64,000 nucleotides of DNA, from assembly GCA_902546725.1 (NCBI GenBank), contig CACCLB010000001.1:179716-243715 (forward strand). The letters are read 5' to 3'. The position numbers and the translations under genes are program-made. Source of the DNA: an uncultured Bacteroidota bacterium (GTDB lineage: Bacteria; Bacteroidota; Bacteroidia; Flavobacteriales; Flavobacteriaceae). Of this stretch, positions 54,401 to 63,561 are shown one piece after another. Position 1 is the stretch's first letter; each line of letters starts with the position of its first letter. Below the pieces are notes generated by a model. That model had not been told where the DNA came from. It saw only the letters and a list, made by a program, of their open reading frames with translations, and made no database searches.

Positions 54401-55733
54401 TTCTAGAACTTCTGAAATCAAGGTTTTAGATCCTAAAACGAAAAGTGTTTTAAGTACAAACAACATTCCTTACGGTTCATCACTCCACATTAAAAATGGA
54501 GCGAAAATCAAAAAGGATACTGTAATCTGTAAATGGGATCCGTTTAACGGGGTTATTGTTTCAGAATTTACAGGAAAAATTGTTTTCGAAAACATCGAAC
54601 AAGGTTTGACCTATCAAGTAGAAATTGATGAGCAAACTGGATTCCAAGAAAAAGTTATTTCTGAATCTAGAAATAAAAAGCTGATACCAACCTTGTCTAT
54701 TGCGGATAAAAAAGGCAATATTTTACGTTCCTATAACCTACCTGTTGGAGCTCACCTTATCGTAAATGAAGGAGATCAAATTGAGGAAGGAAAAGTGTTG
54801 GTTAAGATACCGCGTAAATCTGCTAAGTCTGGAGATATTACAGGAGGTCTGCCTCGTGTAACTGAATTGTTTGAAGCTCGAAATCCTTCGAACCCAGCTG
54901 TAGTATCTGAAATTGATGGAGTAGTTTCTTTTGGAAAAATCAAAAGAGGAAACCGCGAAATCATTGTAGAGTCTAAGTTTGGTGACATCAAAAAGTATTT
55001 GGTAAAACTATCCAATCAGATTCTCGTACAAGAAAACGACTTTGTCAAAGCAGGGATGCCACTTTCTGATGGATCAATTACTCCTGCAGATATTCTTAAA
55101 ATAAAAGGACCCTCAGCTGTACAGCAGTATTTGGTCAGTGAAATTCAAGAAGTTTATCGCTTGCAAGGGGTGAAGATTAACGACAAACACTTTGAAGTGG
55201 TTGTTCGTCAAATGATGCGTAAAGTGCGTATCATGGATCCGGGAGATTCTATTTTCTTAGAAAATCAATTGGTATTCCGTTACGATTTCATCAAAGAAAA
55301 CGACGGCCTTTACGGAATGAAAATCGTTGAAGAGGTAGGAGATTCTGAAAATGTAAAACAAGGTCAGGTGATTTCCTCTCGTCAATTGCGAGATGAAAAC
55401 TCCTTATTGACAAGAGAAGATAAGCAACTGGTTGTGGCACGTGATGCAGCACCAGCTACTGCAACACCTGAACTTCAGGGAATTACTCGTGCATCGCTTC
55501 AGACCAAGTCCTTTATCTCGGCTGCTTCCTTCCAGGAAACAACCAAGGTATTGAACGAAGCTGCGGTAAACGGTAAAGTTGATTTTCTTGAAGGATTGAA
55601 AGAGAACGTTATTGTGGGACATAAAATTCCTGCAGGTACTGGTCTTAGAAATTACAATGACATCATTGTAGGTTCAAAAGAAGAGTATAAGAGTCTCTTG
55701 ATTGATAAAGAGGAAGAAGAAATAACTTTCTAG
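51429..55733 (+). CDS. rpoC: RNA polymerase beta' subunit
   Basis: The 1434-aa protein has the N-terminal zinc site ([20 protein letters not shown]), the catalytic [12 protein letters not shown] near residue 476, the second zinc site ([15 protein letters not shown]), [16 protein letters not shown] (trigger-loop region) and a C-terminal [13 protein letters not shown]. It is full length for Bacteroidota. Confidence 0.98.
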   Translation: MARNNEIITQKKFNKIAIGLASPEVILGNSRGEVLKPETINYRTHKPERDGLFCERIFGPVKDYECACGKYKRIRYKGIVCDRCGVEVTEKKVRRDRVGHINLVVPVAHIWYFRSLPNKIGYLLGLPSKKLDMIIYYERYVVIQPGIAKNEEGEALQPMDFLTEEEYLNVMEQIPPENQYKEDDEPEKFIAKMGAECLIELLSRIDLEALSYELRHKANNETSKQRKTEALKRLQVVEAFRDANERGENLPEWMIMKVIPVIPPELRPLVPLDGGRFATSDLNDLYRRVIIRNNRLKRLVEIKAPEVILRNEKRMLQESVDSLFDNTRKSSAVKTDSNRPLKSLSDSLKGKQGRFRQNLLGKRVDYSARSVIVVGPELKLFECGLPKGMAAELYKPFIIRKIIERGIVKTVKSAKKIIDRKEPVVWDILENVLKGHPVLLNRAPTLHRLGIQAFQPKLIEGKAIQLHPLVCTAFNADFDGDQMAVHLPLGSEAILEAQLLMLASHSILNPANGSPITVPSQDMVLGLYYMTKAKKSTPQQKVKGEGLIFYSTEEVHIALNEKRVDLNAMIKIRAKDFNENGELVNHIIETTVGRVLFNEVVPEAAGYFNVVLTKKNLREIIGDILKVTSVPETAEFLDKIKGMGYGFAFKGGLSFSLGDIIIPPEKITMIEEADAQVDNVIGNYNMGLITNNERYNQVIDIWTSTNAKLTELAMKRISEDQQGFNSVFMMLDSGARGSKEQIRQLTGMRGLMAKPKKSNVGGGEIIENPILSNFKEGLSILEYFISTHGARKGLADTALKTADAGYLTRRLHDVSQDVIVNIEDCETLRGVEVKPLKKNEEIVETLGERILGRVVLQDVIDPRSNEVIVEAGQEIKDEQVALIEEAPIESVEVRSPLTCAAQYGICAKCYGRNLATGKMVQRGEAVGVIAAQSIGEPGTQLTLRTFHVGGVAGNISEENKLIAKFDGIAEIEDLKTVQGKDADGEDAQIVISRTSEIKVLDPKTKSVLSTNNIPYGSSLHIKNGAKIKKDTVICKWDPFNGVIVSEFTGKIVFENIEQGLTYQVEIDEQTGFQEKVISESRNKKLIPTLSIADKKGNILRSYNLPVGAHLIVNEGDQIEEGKVLVKIPRKSAKSGDITGGLPRVTELFEARNPSNPAVVSEIDGVVSFGKIKRGNREIIVESKFGDIKKYLVKLSNQILVQENDFVKAGMPLSDGSITPADILKIKGPSAVQQYLVSEIQEVYRLQGVKINDKHFEVVVRQMMRKVRIMDPGDSIFLENQLVFRYDFIKENDGLYGMKIVEEVGDSENVKQGQVISSRQLRDENSLLTREDKQLVVARDAAPATATPELQGITRASLQTKSFISAASFQETTKVLNEAAVNGKVDFLEGLKENVIVGHKIPAGTGLRNYNDIIVGSKEEYKSLLIDKEEEEITF

Positions 55734-55736
55734 AAA

Positions 55737-56051
55737 ATGAGTGATAAAAAAGACCCCAAAGAAAAGCAATTGAATATTGCTATAGACGAAAATGTTGCTG
55801 ATGGTGTGTATTCGAATTTAGCCATTATCAATCATTCCACATCGGAATTTATCGTCGACTTTATTACTGTAATGCCTGGTGCTCCTAAAGCTCGTGTTAA
55901 GTCTCGAGTGATTTTGACACCGGAACACGCCAAACGCTTTCAAAAAGCCTTAGCTGAAAATATTCAGCGCTTTGAGAATGTCAATGGAACTATAGAAACT
56001 AATGAGCCACCACCGATTCCATTAAATTTTGGACCTACTGGTGAAGCTTAA
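55737..56051 (+). CDS. DUF3467 protein
   Basis: The 104-aa protein with GVYSNLAIINHSTSEFIVDF and PGAPKARVKSRVILTPEHAK matches DUF3467, a small conserved protein regularly found right after rpoC in Bacteroidota. It begins 3 bp after the rpoC stop. Function is unknown; its place suggests a transcription-related role (inference). Confidence 0.9.
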   Translation: MSDKKDPKEKQLNIAIDENVADGVYSNLAIINHSTSEFIVDFITVMPGAPKARVKSRVILTPEHAKRFQKALAENIQRFENVNGTIETNEPPPIPLNFGPTGEA

Positions 56052-56058
56052 AAAACAA

Positions 56059-56081
56059 ACCCTCCTTTTGGAGGGTTTTTT
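56059..56081 (+). terminator. Terminator of the rpo operon
   Basis: ACCCTCC-TTTT-GGAGGGT followed by T6: a perfect 7-bp stem 8 nt after the DUF3467 gene. Confidence 0.9.
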
Positions 56082-56130
56082 ATTTTAAAAAAATACAAAT
56101 TTCAGAAATTTAAAGCCCTGTAGACTTTAT

Positions 56131-57714
56131 TTAAAATTCTGAAGTAAAGTGGAATTGTAGCTTCTTGTATTGGTCTTGAGCCATTTGAAGAGAAAAGGCT
56201 GAATCTGCCAGGAAAACAAGTTGTCCACTTTTGTCTTGAGCTAGAAACTTTTGTTTGATACGACGAAATTCTTTAAAGGCATCACTTTTTTCATCTCCTT
56301 CAATCCAGCAGGCTTTGTGAACATTTAAATTTTCATAAGTACACTTCGCTCCGTATTCGTGAAGTAGTCGGTATTGAATGACTTCAAATTGAAGGGCACC
56401 AACAGTTCCAATGACTTTCCGTCCATTGAGGTTGAGAGTAAACAACTGTGCAACTCCTTCATCCATGAGTTGGTCGATTCCTTTTGCCAACTGCTTGGCT
56501 TTCATGGGATCATTATTGTTGATGTAGCGAAAGTGTTCTGGGGAAAAGCTAGGGATTCCCCTAAAGTGGAGTTGTTCACCTGCTGTAAGTGTATCGCCAA
56601 TTTTAAAATTTCCAGTATCGTGAAGACCTACAATGTCACCTGGGTAAGAGGTGTCCACTATCTCTTTGCGTTCCGCAAAGAAGGTATTTGGTGAAGAGAA
56701 TTTTAATTTTTTATTGAGCCGAACATGCAGGTAAGGGCTGTTGCGTTGGAAGGTGCCTGAAACTACTTTGATAAACGCCAGACGATCGCGGTGGTTGGGA
56801 TCCATATTGGCGTGAATTTTAAAGACAAACCCACTAAACTTGTCTTCATGAGGCTCTATTAACCGTTCTTCAGAAGCTTTGGATAGTGGTTCTGGAGCAA
56901 TTTCAATAAAACAATTTAGCAATTCTTGAACGCCAAAGTTATTCAAGGCCGAGCCGAAGAGCACGGGTTGGAGTGCGCCTTTTAAATAAGCCTCCCTATC
57001 AAATTTAGGATAGACACCATCGATCAGTTCAAGTTCTTCTTTTAAGGTCTCTAAAGCTTGGGCACCAATTGCATCTTCCAATTGAGGGTCGTCTAGTGAT
57101 TCAAAGTGCGCTTTTTCACCAATGGTTTGTTTTTGCTCTCCATCAAATAACTGCACATTGCGTTCCCAGATATTGTAAATCCCTTTAAAATCATACCCCA
57201 TTCCAATAGGAAGTGAGAGCGGGGTAACCTGAAGCCCTAACTTTTGCTCAACTTCGTCCAACAAGTCGAAGGCATCTTTTCCCTCTCGATCTAGCTTATT
57301 GATAAAGACTATCATTGGGATATTACGCATACGGCAAACTTCCACCAGTTTTTCCGTTTGTTCCTCAACCCCTTTGGCGACATCAATTACCACGATGACA
57401 CTGTCTACAGCTGTTAGAGTTCTAAAGGTGTCTTCTGCAAAGTCTTTGTGACCAGGAGTATCGAGTATGTTGATTTTTTTATCTCGATATATAAAAGCCA
57501 GTACCGAAGTGGCCACAGAAATTCCCCTTTGACGTTCAATTTCCATAAAATCACTGGTAGCTGTTTTTTTGATCTTATTGGATTTAACAGCACCGGCTTC
57601 TTGTATTGCTCCTCCAAAAAGGAGCAACTTTTCAGTTAAAGTGGTTTTACCTGCGTCAGGGTGAGATATGATTCCAAAAGTTCTTCGGCGCTTGATTTCG
57701 TCTAAAAATCCCAT
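56131..57714 (-). CDS. prfC: Peptide chain release factor 3
   Basis: The protein is about 527 aa when started at MGFLDEIKRRRTFG (57714); the track adds six upstream residues. GTPase motifs are SHPDAGKTTLTEKL (G1), RQRGISVATSVL (G2), LDTPGHKDFAEDT (G3) and FINKLDREG (G4). RF3 removes RF1/RF2 from the ribosome after termination. It is convergent with the rpo operon. Confidence 0.97.
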   Translation of the reverse strand: MGFLDEIKRRRTFGIISHPDAGKTTLTEKLLLFGGAIQEAGAVKSNKIKKTATSDFMEIERQRGISVATSVLAFIYRDKKINILDTPGHKDFAEDTFRTLTAVDSVIVVIDVAKGVEEQTEKLVEVCRMRNIPMIVFINKLDREGKDAFDLLDEVEQKLGLQVTPLSLPIGMGYDFKGIYNIWERNVQLFDGEQKQTIGEKAHFESLDDPQLEDAIGAQALETLKEELELIDGVYPKFDREAYLKGALQPVLFGSALNNFGVQELLNCFIEIAPEPLSKASEERLIEPHEDKFSGFVFKIHANMDPNHRDRLAFIKVVSGTFQRNSPYLHVRLNKKLKFSSPNTFFAERKEIVDTSYPGDIVGLHDTGNFKIGDTLTAGEQLHFRGIPSFSPEHFRYINNNDPMKAKQLAKGIDQLMDEGVAQLFTLNLNGRKVIGTVGALQFEVIQYRLLHEYGAKCTYENLNVHKACWIEGDEKSDAFKEFRRIKQKFLAQDKSGQLVFLADSAFSLQMAQDQYKKLQFHFTSEF

Positions 57715-57807
57715 TCGATCAAATTTCCACAAAAGTATTCAATTAATGGGCCAACTGAAACTTAGCGGAATAGGTTTTTGAAAAAAATATAGGTAATTTT
57801 GGAACGC

Positions 57808-58332
57808 ATGAAAGAAGAAAAAGTAATCCTTGTTGATAGGGAAGACAATCCTATTGGTACGATGCCTAAAATGGAAGCGCACGAAAAAGCAGCTTTGCAT
57901 CGCGCCTTTTCTGTTTTTATTTTAAATAAAAATGGAGAGTTAATGCTCCAACAAAGGGCATTACATAAATACCATTCTCCAGCACTTTGGACCAATACCT
58001 GTTGTAGCCACCAACGGGAAGGAGAGCACAATTTAGAAGCCGGTACTCGTCGTTTGGAAGAGGAAATGGGATTTAGTGTTCCACTTGAAGAATTGTTCAG
58101 TTTTATCTATAAGGCCCCATTTGAAAATGGACTTACAGAGCACGAACTGGATCACGTGATGATAGGTTACTTTGACGGTACACCTCGCATCAATCCTGAT
58201 GAAGTTGCCTCTTGGAAATGGATGTCCTTGACAGCAATTGAGAATGATATGACTCTACATCCTGAAACTTATACCGTTTGGTTTAAAATCATTTTTGAAC
58301 GGTTCTTTAATCATATAAAATCTATTCAATGA
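57808..58332 (+). CDS. idi: Isopentenyl-diphosphate delta-isomerase (type I)
   Basis: The 174-aa Nudix-fold enzyme begins MKEEKVILVDREDNPIG at 57808; the track start at 57799 is a TTG. Active-site Cys is in WTNTCCSHQREGEHN and the Nudix-like segment is AGTRRLEEEMGF. It converts IPP to DMAPP for isoprenoid synthesis, feeding products such as those of the UbiA-type enzyme at the window start. Its end overlaps the PTPS gene by 4 bp. Confidence 0.95.
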   Translation: MKEEKVILVDREDNPIGTMPKMEAHEKAALHRAFSVFILNKNGELMLQQRALHKYHSPALWTNTCCSHQREGEHNLEAGTRRLEEEMGFSVPLEELFSFIYKAPFENGLTEHELDHVMIGYFDGTPRINPDEVASWKWMSLTAIENDMTLHPETYTVWFKIIFERFFNHIKSIQ

Positions 58333-58736
58333 AAGTAACCGTAAGTAGAAAAGCACATTTTAATGCCGCTCACCGTTTGTATCGAAAAGACTGGACTGAT
58401 GCCCAAAATGAAAATATTTTTGGTAAATGTGCCAATCCCCATTATCACGGACACAACTACGAGCTTATCGTTCACGTTAAGGGTACGATTGACCCAGAAA
58501 CAGGCTATGTCATGGACATGAAAGTCTTAAAAGACTTAATTAAGGCTGAAGTTGAAGATAAAATGGATCATAAAAACCTGAATGAAGAAGTAGTAGAGTT
58601 CTCGGATTTAATTCCTTCTGCGGAAAATATGGCCGTTGTAATCTACAATTGGTTAAAACCTCATTTAGACCAAGCACATGTACTTTCAATAACTCTTTAC
58701 GAGACTCCAAGGAATTTTGTAAGTTATTCTGGATAG
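58329..58736 (+). CDS. 6-pyruvoyl-tetrahydropterin synthase/QueD family protein
   Basis: The 135-aa protein has Zn-binding His residues in FNAAHRLYR and HYHGHNYELIV and the catalytic Cys in FGKCANPHYHG, then GYVMDMKVLKDLIK. Such enzymes make 6-pyruvoyl-tetrahydropterin or, as QueD, 6-carboxy-tetrahydropterin for queuosine. The two cannot be separated here. It overlaps idi by ATGA. Confidence 0.9.
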   Translation: MKVTVSRKAHFNAAHRLYRKDWTDAQNENIFGKCANPHYHGHNYELIVHVKGTIDPETGYVMDMKVLKDLIKAEVEDKMDHKNLNEEVVEFSDLIPSAENMAVVIYNWLKPHLDQAHVLSITLYETPRNFVSYSG

Positions 58737-58825
58737 CAGTTTTGATAAACTTTTTAAAATTTTGTTTAAGTTTTTTGCAAATTATTTAAATAAATTGATA
58801 AATTAGTTAAACATATTTATCACAA

Positions 58826-59095
58826 ATGGCTAGTATAAAGCAATTAAAAAAAGACATCAATAATGACATTGGTACGATCATAGAGGAAATTTATCTATGG
58901 GAATTATCAAATCCTGATGCGGATTTGTCTAAGAGTGAAAAATTGATTGAGGAGGCGATTCAGGTCTTTGATGAATTAGTTCAAAAAATCAATGCTGTAG
59001 CAACTAAAGAAAACCTTAAAAAACAGTTTAAGGCGATCAATGAAGAGAAAAACATGATGATTCAGAGTTTGATGAAAAAATCAGCTGCTCTTTAA
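58826..59095 (+). CDS. Conserved hypothetical helical protein
   Basis: The 89-aa all-helical protein begins MASIKQLKKDINNDIGTIIE, and SKSEKLIEEAIQVFDELVQKI follows. It is rich in Lys and Glu, with no signal or membrane segment. Its last bases overlap the convergent DUF4369 gene by 4 bp. No function is known. Confidence 0.7.
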   Translation: MASIKQLKKDINNDIGTIIEEIYLWELSNPDADLSKSEKLIEEAIQVFDELVQKINAVATKENLKKQFKAINEEKNMMIQSLMKKSAAL

Positions 59096-59829
59096 TCTTC
59101 GTTTGAAGTTCTTCTTTGCTCCAAGTAGTTAACAAATTCCTTCCCGTATTTTGACGCTCTCACTTCTGGGGTCATTTTCACTGCAATAGAATCCAATAGG
59201 GCTAGATTGGCATCGTACACTTGAGTTAAAGCCAAATAGGGGGCTATGTTTTTATCCGTATTATTGGCAGCAAAATTGATGGTGTACAAATATCTTCTTT
59301 TAAGTAAATTGTCTATTCTATTTTGAAGGGAATCTGCACGCTCAGTATTTTTAGCAATTTGAGCTTTGTAAAAATCTTCCATCAACTCCAAGTTCTGATC
59401 GTTAAACTTTCTGCTAAATGAAATATACTCTTGAAGTAATTCTTGATTTTTAGAACCTGTAATTTCAGCACTACTTTCAAAGGTTTTAAGTAGGGTGTTG
59501 ATTTGTATTTCCCCCTTTTCACCGAAAAATAAAATTCGGTCATTAAGACTGTCTCCATCTTCTTTGTCCAAGTAGAGATAGAAGACTTCATCTGTTTCAA
59601 TTGGAGTTTGAAATTGGAAGTCAGGAGATCCATCTACTGTAGTAGAGTCGACACTCACCAATAGGGTGTCCTGCATTTTTTGGAGGTATAATTTCCCTTT
59701 TCGAAGTCCTTCTACACTGCCTTTGACAATCATGAGATTATCAGCTTGCACTTTTTTAGTAGGTTGGCAACTGATGAATAGTAAGCATAGAGCTAAAAGT
59801 AGTGGACTGTTAAAACGCAACAAGATCAT
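59092..59829 (-). CDS. DUF4369-type lipoprotein
   Basis: The protein is about 245 aa when started at MILLRFNSPLL (59829), 2 bp after the DUF5916 gene; the track adds six residues. It has a lipobox (CLLFISC) and a DUF4369 beta-domain (VKGSVEGLRKGKLYLQKMQD), then a helical C-terminal domain (YLYTINFAANNTDKNIAPYL, KYGKEFVNYLEQRR). DUF4369 usually precedes a thioredoxin-like domain, which is absent here. The C-terminal part recurs in the island protein at 35529. Confidence 0.8.
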   Translation of the reverse strand: MILLRFNSPLLLALCLLFISCQPTKKVQADNLMIVKGSVEGLRKGKLYLQKMQDTLLVSVDSTTVDGSPDFQFQTPIETDEVFYLYLDKEDGDSLNDRILFFGEKGEIQINTLLKTFESSAEITGSKNQELLQEYISFSRKFNDQNLELMEDFYKAQIAKNTERADSLQNRIDNLLKRRYLYTINFAANNTDKNIAPYLALTQVYDANLALLDSIAVKMTPEVRASKYGKEFVNYLEQRRTSNED

Positions 59830-59831
59830 TT

Positions 59832-62048
59832 TTAAATATTTAACCAATAAGTAAATTTGAGGTTAAAACTACGATATCTTGGTGAGAAATTGTCTGTACT
59901 GATGTAATTATCATTGTAAACTAGAAATAAATCAGATAATGGAGCAAAGCGCCACTGCAGTCTTGAATTGACTCCTAAGTTTTCTCCCTGAGAATTGTAT
60001 TGCACAAAGGTTGTCCAAAAAAGAGTTTTGGTAAATGTAAAGTCAAGCTTTGGACTGATCAGCCAAATATTTTTTGAAGGGTATGGGTCTGGCAGTCTGA
60101 TGGCGTTAAAGTTTAAGAGCATACTGGCATTAAAAATGGGCTGTTTTCTCCAGTTGAGTTCATTCTCTATAGAAAATTTTGTTCCATTGTAAAATGTACC
60201 ATATTTAATTTCAGTGTCAAAGTTAAACGTCTTTCGTTGGTCAGAGCGATAGGAAATTTCGTATTCAGAAAAGGTATAAGAAGAGTTGGCAGGAAGAGGG
60301 GTTGATCCATCACTCCTGGTGGGGTCAAAATCATTGATTAAATATTCGTAGCGATTGGTGTATTGCACACGCAGGCTGGTACTGTTTAAGAAACTTTTAC
60401 GAATGGAAGAGAAAAACCAGCGATCTGTCAGCTGATAGTCTATAGCTGGATTGAAAACTAAAAAACTACGCTGCGAAAAATCGTAGTTATTTACCTTGGG
60501 ATTTTTGGGATAAACTCTGTAGGAGTAAGCAGGACTTAATTTTAAAAAACCAGTTCGTCTAAAAAAACCAAGATCTGATCTGAAGTCTTCCCCTCCGTGA
60601 ATAACTTCCATTGAGGCGCGATGTCTTAAGGTGTTGCGTTCGAGATTCATACCAGCAATAACATCATCCTCTGTGAGCCCTTCGGTAAAAGATTTGTGTA
60701 AAAAGGCTCTCCCAACCCATTTACTGTCAGGTGAAGCCAGGTTGTATTCAAGTCCTGTGACACTATTGCTCCGTTCTTCATCACTAATAAAATCGTATTC
60801 ATCGGTTGTTCTCCGATCAATAAAAAAGAAGCTTACATTGGAGCGATCAAATACTTTTTGACGAAGGGTAAAAACGGTATTCAAATTGGAGGGAATTTCG
60901 TTTTTTTCATCAGCCTCAGTAAGTATATTTAAAAAACCTATTCTCAAATTTGAATTGAGTTTTCCGCTCAGGCGTCCTCCAGCAATAATTTTATTTTCGA
61001 TGGTATTTCCATCCAAATCTCTAGCAACACCGATCCTTCTCGAAAAGAATGGAATGACATCTCGGTTGGCTCCAAAGTCTTTAAAAAGGTCGTCGTTTTG
61101 GGTAAAAAACTGACGTTTTTCAGGGAGTGAAATCGCAAATCGAGTCAAGTTTACAATCTGATCGTCCACTTCCACTTGAGAGAAATCAGGATTGAATGTC
61201 AAATCAAGATTGAGTGCATTTCCAATAGGGATTTTAGCATCACCACCTACATTCGATGCGGTATTTTTATTTTCATTAGCAAAATCATTATAACTGACTC
61301 CGCTTAAAAAAGGAATGATAGAAATAGGGTTTCGTGCCTTTTTTAGAGGCTTTTCAAAAACCATTTTCCCCATAAAAGCAAGGTTACCGATAAGTTGATT
61401 TTGAGGGGTTCTGATCCAAATGCTGTGTTCATTTCCCTGGGTATTTCTTCGGTAAATATTGAATCTCCAAGAAGGGTTTTTATTGTCGTAGAACATGGAG
61501 TTAAAAGGAATTCGAAACTCTGCAGTATAGCGGTCTTCTTCAATTTTTGTCTCTACATTCCATTTGGTGTCCCACGCGTAATTTCTGCTCGTTCTATAAT
61601 CCTGATTTCCCCCTGATATCAGTCCATCCGCTTTGATTCCTAATGGATTAGTTGCAAAAGAAAAGGCATTCGTCGCATCACTAAAAGTATCGAAAAGTAA
61701 GGTTAAATAATCTACACCAAAGGTGCTAAAATCACGCTTTAAATTAGGGGTGGTAAAATTCTTACCATCAATTTTTGCCTCTACTAAGATATAGAGATTT
61801 TGTTCATCTCGAATTATTTTTAAACGAGTTTGCTTCTTTGCTTGAAGGGAGTCTGTAGGCCTCCACATCCAAAAATTTGAAGTCCATGAGGCTTTTTCCC
61901 ATTCAATTTCTTCACCCAGCCCGTCAATTTTAATAATTCCATCAATAGAAGGAACGAGTACTTCTTCTTCTTCGATTTGACTAAGGAGAGTAGCAGGGAT
62001 GAATAAAGTCCATATTAAAGTTAGGACCGCAATTTTTTTATAACTCAA
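59832..62048 (-). CDS. DUF5916 outer-membrane-like protein with CBM9-like domain
   Basis: The 738-aa protein has a signal peptide (MSYKKIAVLTLIWTLFIPATLLSQ) and an N-terminal carbohydrate-binding-like region (IDGIIKIDGLGEEIEWEKAS, NLYILVEAKIDG). A long C-terminal domain alternates short hydrophobic strands and ends in an aromatic residue-rich strand (FNLKFTYWLNI), as in outer-membrane barrels. DUF5916 function is unknown. It is probably transcribed with the DUF4369 gene. Confidence 0.88.
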   Translation of the reverse strand: MSYKKIAVLTLIWTLFIPATLLSQIEEEEVLVPSIDGIIKIDGLGEEIEWEKASWTSNFWMWRPTDSLQAKKQTRLKIIRDEQNLYILVEAKIDGKNFTTPNLKRDFSTFGVDYLTLLFDTFSDATNAFSFATNPLGIKADGLISGGNQDYRTSRNYAWDTKWNVETKIEEDRYTAEFRIPFNSMFYDNKNPSWRFNIYRRNTQGNEHSIWIRTPQNQLIGNLAFMGKMVFEKPLKKARNPISIIPFLSGVSYNDFANENKNTASNVGGDAKIPIGNALNLDLTFNPDFSQVEVDDQIVNLTRFAISLPEKRQFFTQNDDLFKDFGANRDVIPFFSRRIGVARDLDGNTIENKIIAGGRLSGKLNSNLRIGFLNILTEADEKNEIPSNLNTVFTLRQKVFDRSNVSFFFIDRRTTDEYDFISDEERSNSVTGLEYNLASPDSKWVGRAFLHKSFTEGLTEDDVIAGMNLERNTLRHRASMEVIHGGEDFRSDLGFFRRTGFLKLSPAYSYRVYPKNPKVNNYDFSQRSFLVFNPAIDYQLTDRWFFSSIRKSFLNSTSLRVQYTNRYEYLINDFDPTRSDGSTPLPANSSYTFSEYEISYRSDQRKTFNFDTEIKYGTFYNGTKFSIENELNWRKQPIFNASMLLNFNAIRLPDPYPSKNIWLISPKLDFTFTKTLFWTTFVQYNSQGENLGVNSRLQWRFAPLSDLFLVYNDNYISTDNFSPRYRSFNLKFTYWLNI

Positions 62049-62134
62049 TTTCTTCTTTTCGGAATAAAAATACTTAATATTAATTTGACATTGAAATGTA
62101 CAGATGGTTTAATTTTGTTTTAAATTATTAATAC

Positions 62135-62917
62135 ATGAGGGTTCTAATTTTCTGTCTCTTTTTTCCATTAACTGTAATGGCAACTTTAACTACTCCAGAT
62201 ATACTTTGGGGAAAGACAGGGCATAGGGTGGTTGGAGAACTTGCTTCTCAGAGGATTTCAAAGCGTACACTTAAAAAAATCAACAGCCTTTTAGATGGGG
62301 AATCTTTGGCTCAAGTCTCTACTTTTGGTGATGAAATAAAAGCAGACAAACGATATCGATCTTACAATCCTTGGCATTATGCTAATGTAAAAACTGATGA
62401 AACCTATACTGACGGGAAAAAAAACGAAGAGGGTGATATAGTCCTTGCAATTCAAAAATGTATTCAGATACTCAAAAACCCATTGAGCTCTAGAGCAGAT
62501 AAGCAATTTTATTTAAAGTTATTGGTTCATTTAGTTGGTGACCTTCATCAACCTATGCATCTTGGGAAACCTTCGGATCGTGGAGGGAATGATGTAAAAT
62601 TAAAATGGTTTGGTCGTAACACAAATCTCCACATGCTATGGGATAGCAATATGATTGATGATTACGGTATGAGTTATACCGAACTTACGGCTAACCTTCC
62701 TAAACTCAAAGCAGCCGAGCTCAAGCAAATTGCAAAGGCACCTTTGATTGTTTGGGTGAACGAATCTCATGACTTAGCAAAGCAGATATACAGCTCACTT
62801 CCAGAAAACAGAAACTTGGCCTATCGCTACAGCTACGATCATTTTGAAACTGTTCGAATGCAATTACTTAAAGCTGGAGTCCGACTCGCTGCGTTGTTAG
62901 ACGATATTTTTAAATAA
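62135..62917 (+). CDS. S1/P1-type secreted nuclease
   Basis: The 260-aa protein has a signal peptide (MRVLIFCLFFPLTVMA). The trinuclear zinc ligands are visible: WGKTGHRVVGE near the mature start, YNPWHYANV, HLVGDLHQPMHLGKPSDRGG and LHMLWDSNMID. It cuts single-stranded DNA or RNA and removes 3'-phosphates outside the cell, probably for nutrient phosphate. It overlaps the convergent AlkB-like gene by 8 bp. Confidence 0.93.
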   Translation: MRVLIFCLFFPLTVMATLTTPDILWGKTGHRVVGELASQRISKRTLKKINSLLDGESLAQVSTFGDEIKADKRYRSYNPWHYANVKTDETYTDGKKNEEGDIVLAIQKCIQILKNPLSSRADKQFYLKLLVHLVGDLHQPMHLGKPSDRGGNDVKLKWFGRNTNLHMLWDSNMIDDYGMSYTELTANLPKLKAAELKQIAKAPLIVWVNESHDLAKQIYSSLPENRNLAYRYSYDHFETVRMQLLKAGVRLAALLDDIFK

Positions 62918-63515
62918 TTTTCCGAAAGGTAAGGTTGATCCTTGGTTGAATGGGTTTAGCCGTTTTGGGTATTTGATGTAGCCACTTTTCTTGGGTGTCT
63001 CCCTCCATTAAGAGTAAACTGCCCGAATGAAGTAAAACTTTTAGTCTTGCTTCTTTAATAGTTCGATGTTTTAGGTGAAAAAATCGTTGAGCTCCAAAGC
63101 TTACTGAAGCTATGCTAGGACTTTTCCCCAATTCCTTTTCATTGTCTGCGTGCCATCCGTTACTGTCCTTTCCATCACGATATAGGTTGAGTAAGACAGA
63201 GGTAAATTCTACTGAGGATACAGTGCGAATGCGTTCGTATATCGCAGTCAATTCAGTTGTCATTTGATTGGGATACATGGTAATTCCAGAATAGGAATAA
63301 GGCTTGGTATTGTTTGCGTGTAGGGCAGTAAGCCTAGGCTGGTCATAGGTTTTTCCAAAAACAGTAATAGGGTCTTGTTGCCAAGGAATAGTCTCGGAAA
63401 GTTTGGAGTAAAAGTGTTCTGCTTCATCAGTATTAAAGAAATACTGAAAGTAACGCAATCGAGCATCTGGAAGTTCTAATGGAGTTCCGTCAGAAGGAAG
63501 TTGTACGTGTTGCAT
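62910..63515 (-). CDS. AlkB-like 2OG-Fe(II) dioxygenase
   Basis: The 201-aa protein has the iron site WHADNEKELG (His-x-Asp), with SVSFGAQRFFHLKHR, LLMEGDTQEKWLHQIPK (distal His) and RINLTFR (2-oxoglutarate Arg). It resembles the ALKBH2/3-type DNA repair dealkylases. Length is normal. It probably repairs alkylated bases by oxidative removal. Confidence 0.92.
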   Translation of the reverse strand: MQHVQLPSDGTPLELPDARLRYFQYFFNTDEAEHFYSKLSETIPWQQDPITVFGKTYDQPRLTALHANNTKPYSYSGITMYPNQMTTELTAIYERIRTVSSVEFTSVLLNLYRDGKDSNGWHADNEKELGKSPSIASVSFGAQRFFHLKHRTIKEARLKVLLHSGSLLLMEGDTQEKWLHQIPKTAKPIQPRINLTFRKII

Positions 63516-63530
63516 AAAAAGTGAAGATAT

Positions 63531-63554
63531 AAAAAAACCGCCCGAGTGGGCGGT
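63531..63554 (-). terminator. htpG terminator
   Basis: On the minus strand ACCGCCC-ACTC-GGGCGGT then T7: a strong 7-bp GC-rich stem 8 nt after the htpG stop. It separates htpG from the AlkB-like gene. Confidence 0.9.
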
Positions 63555-63561
63555 TGGTCAT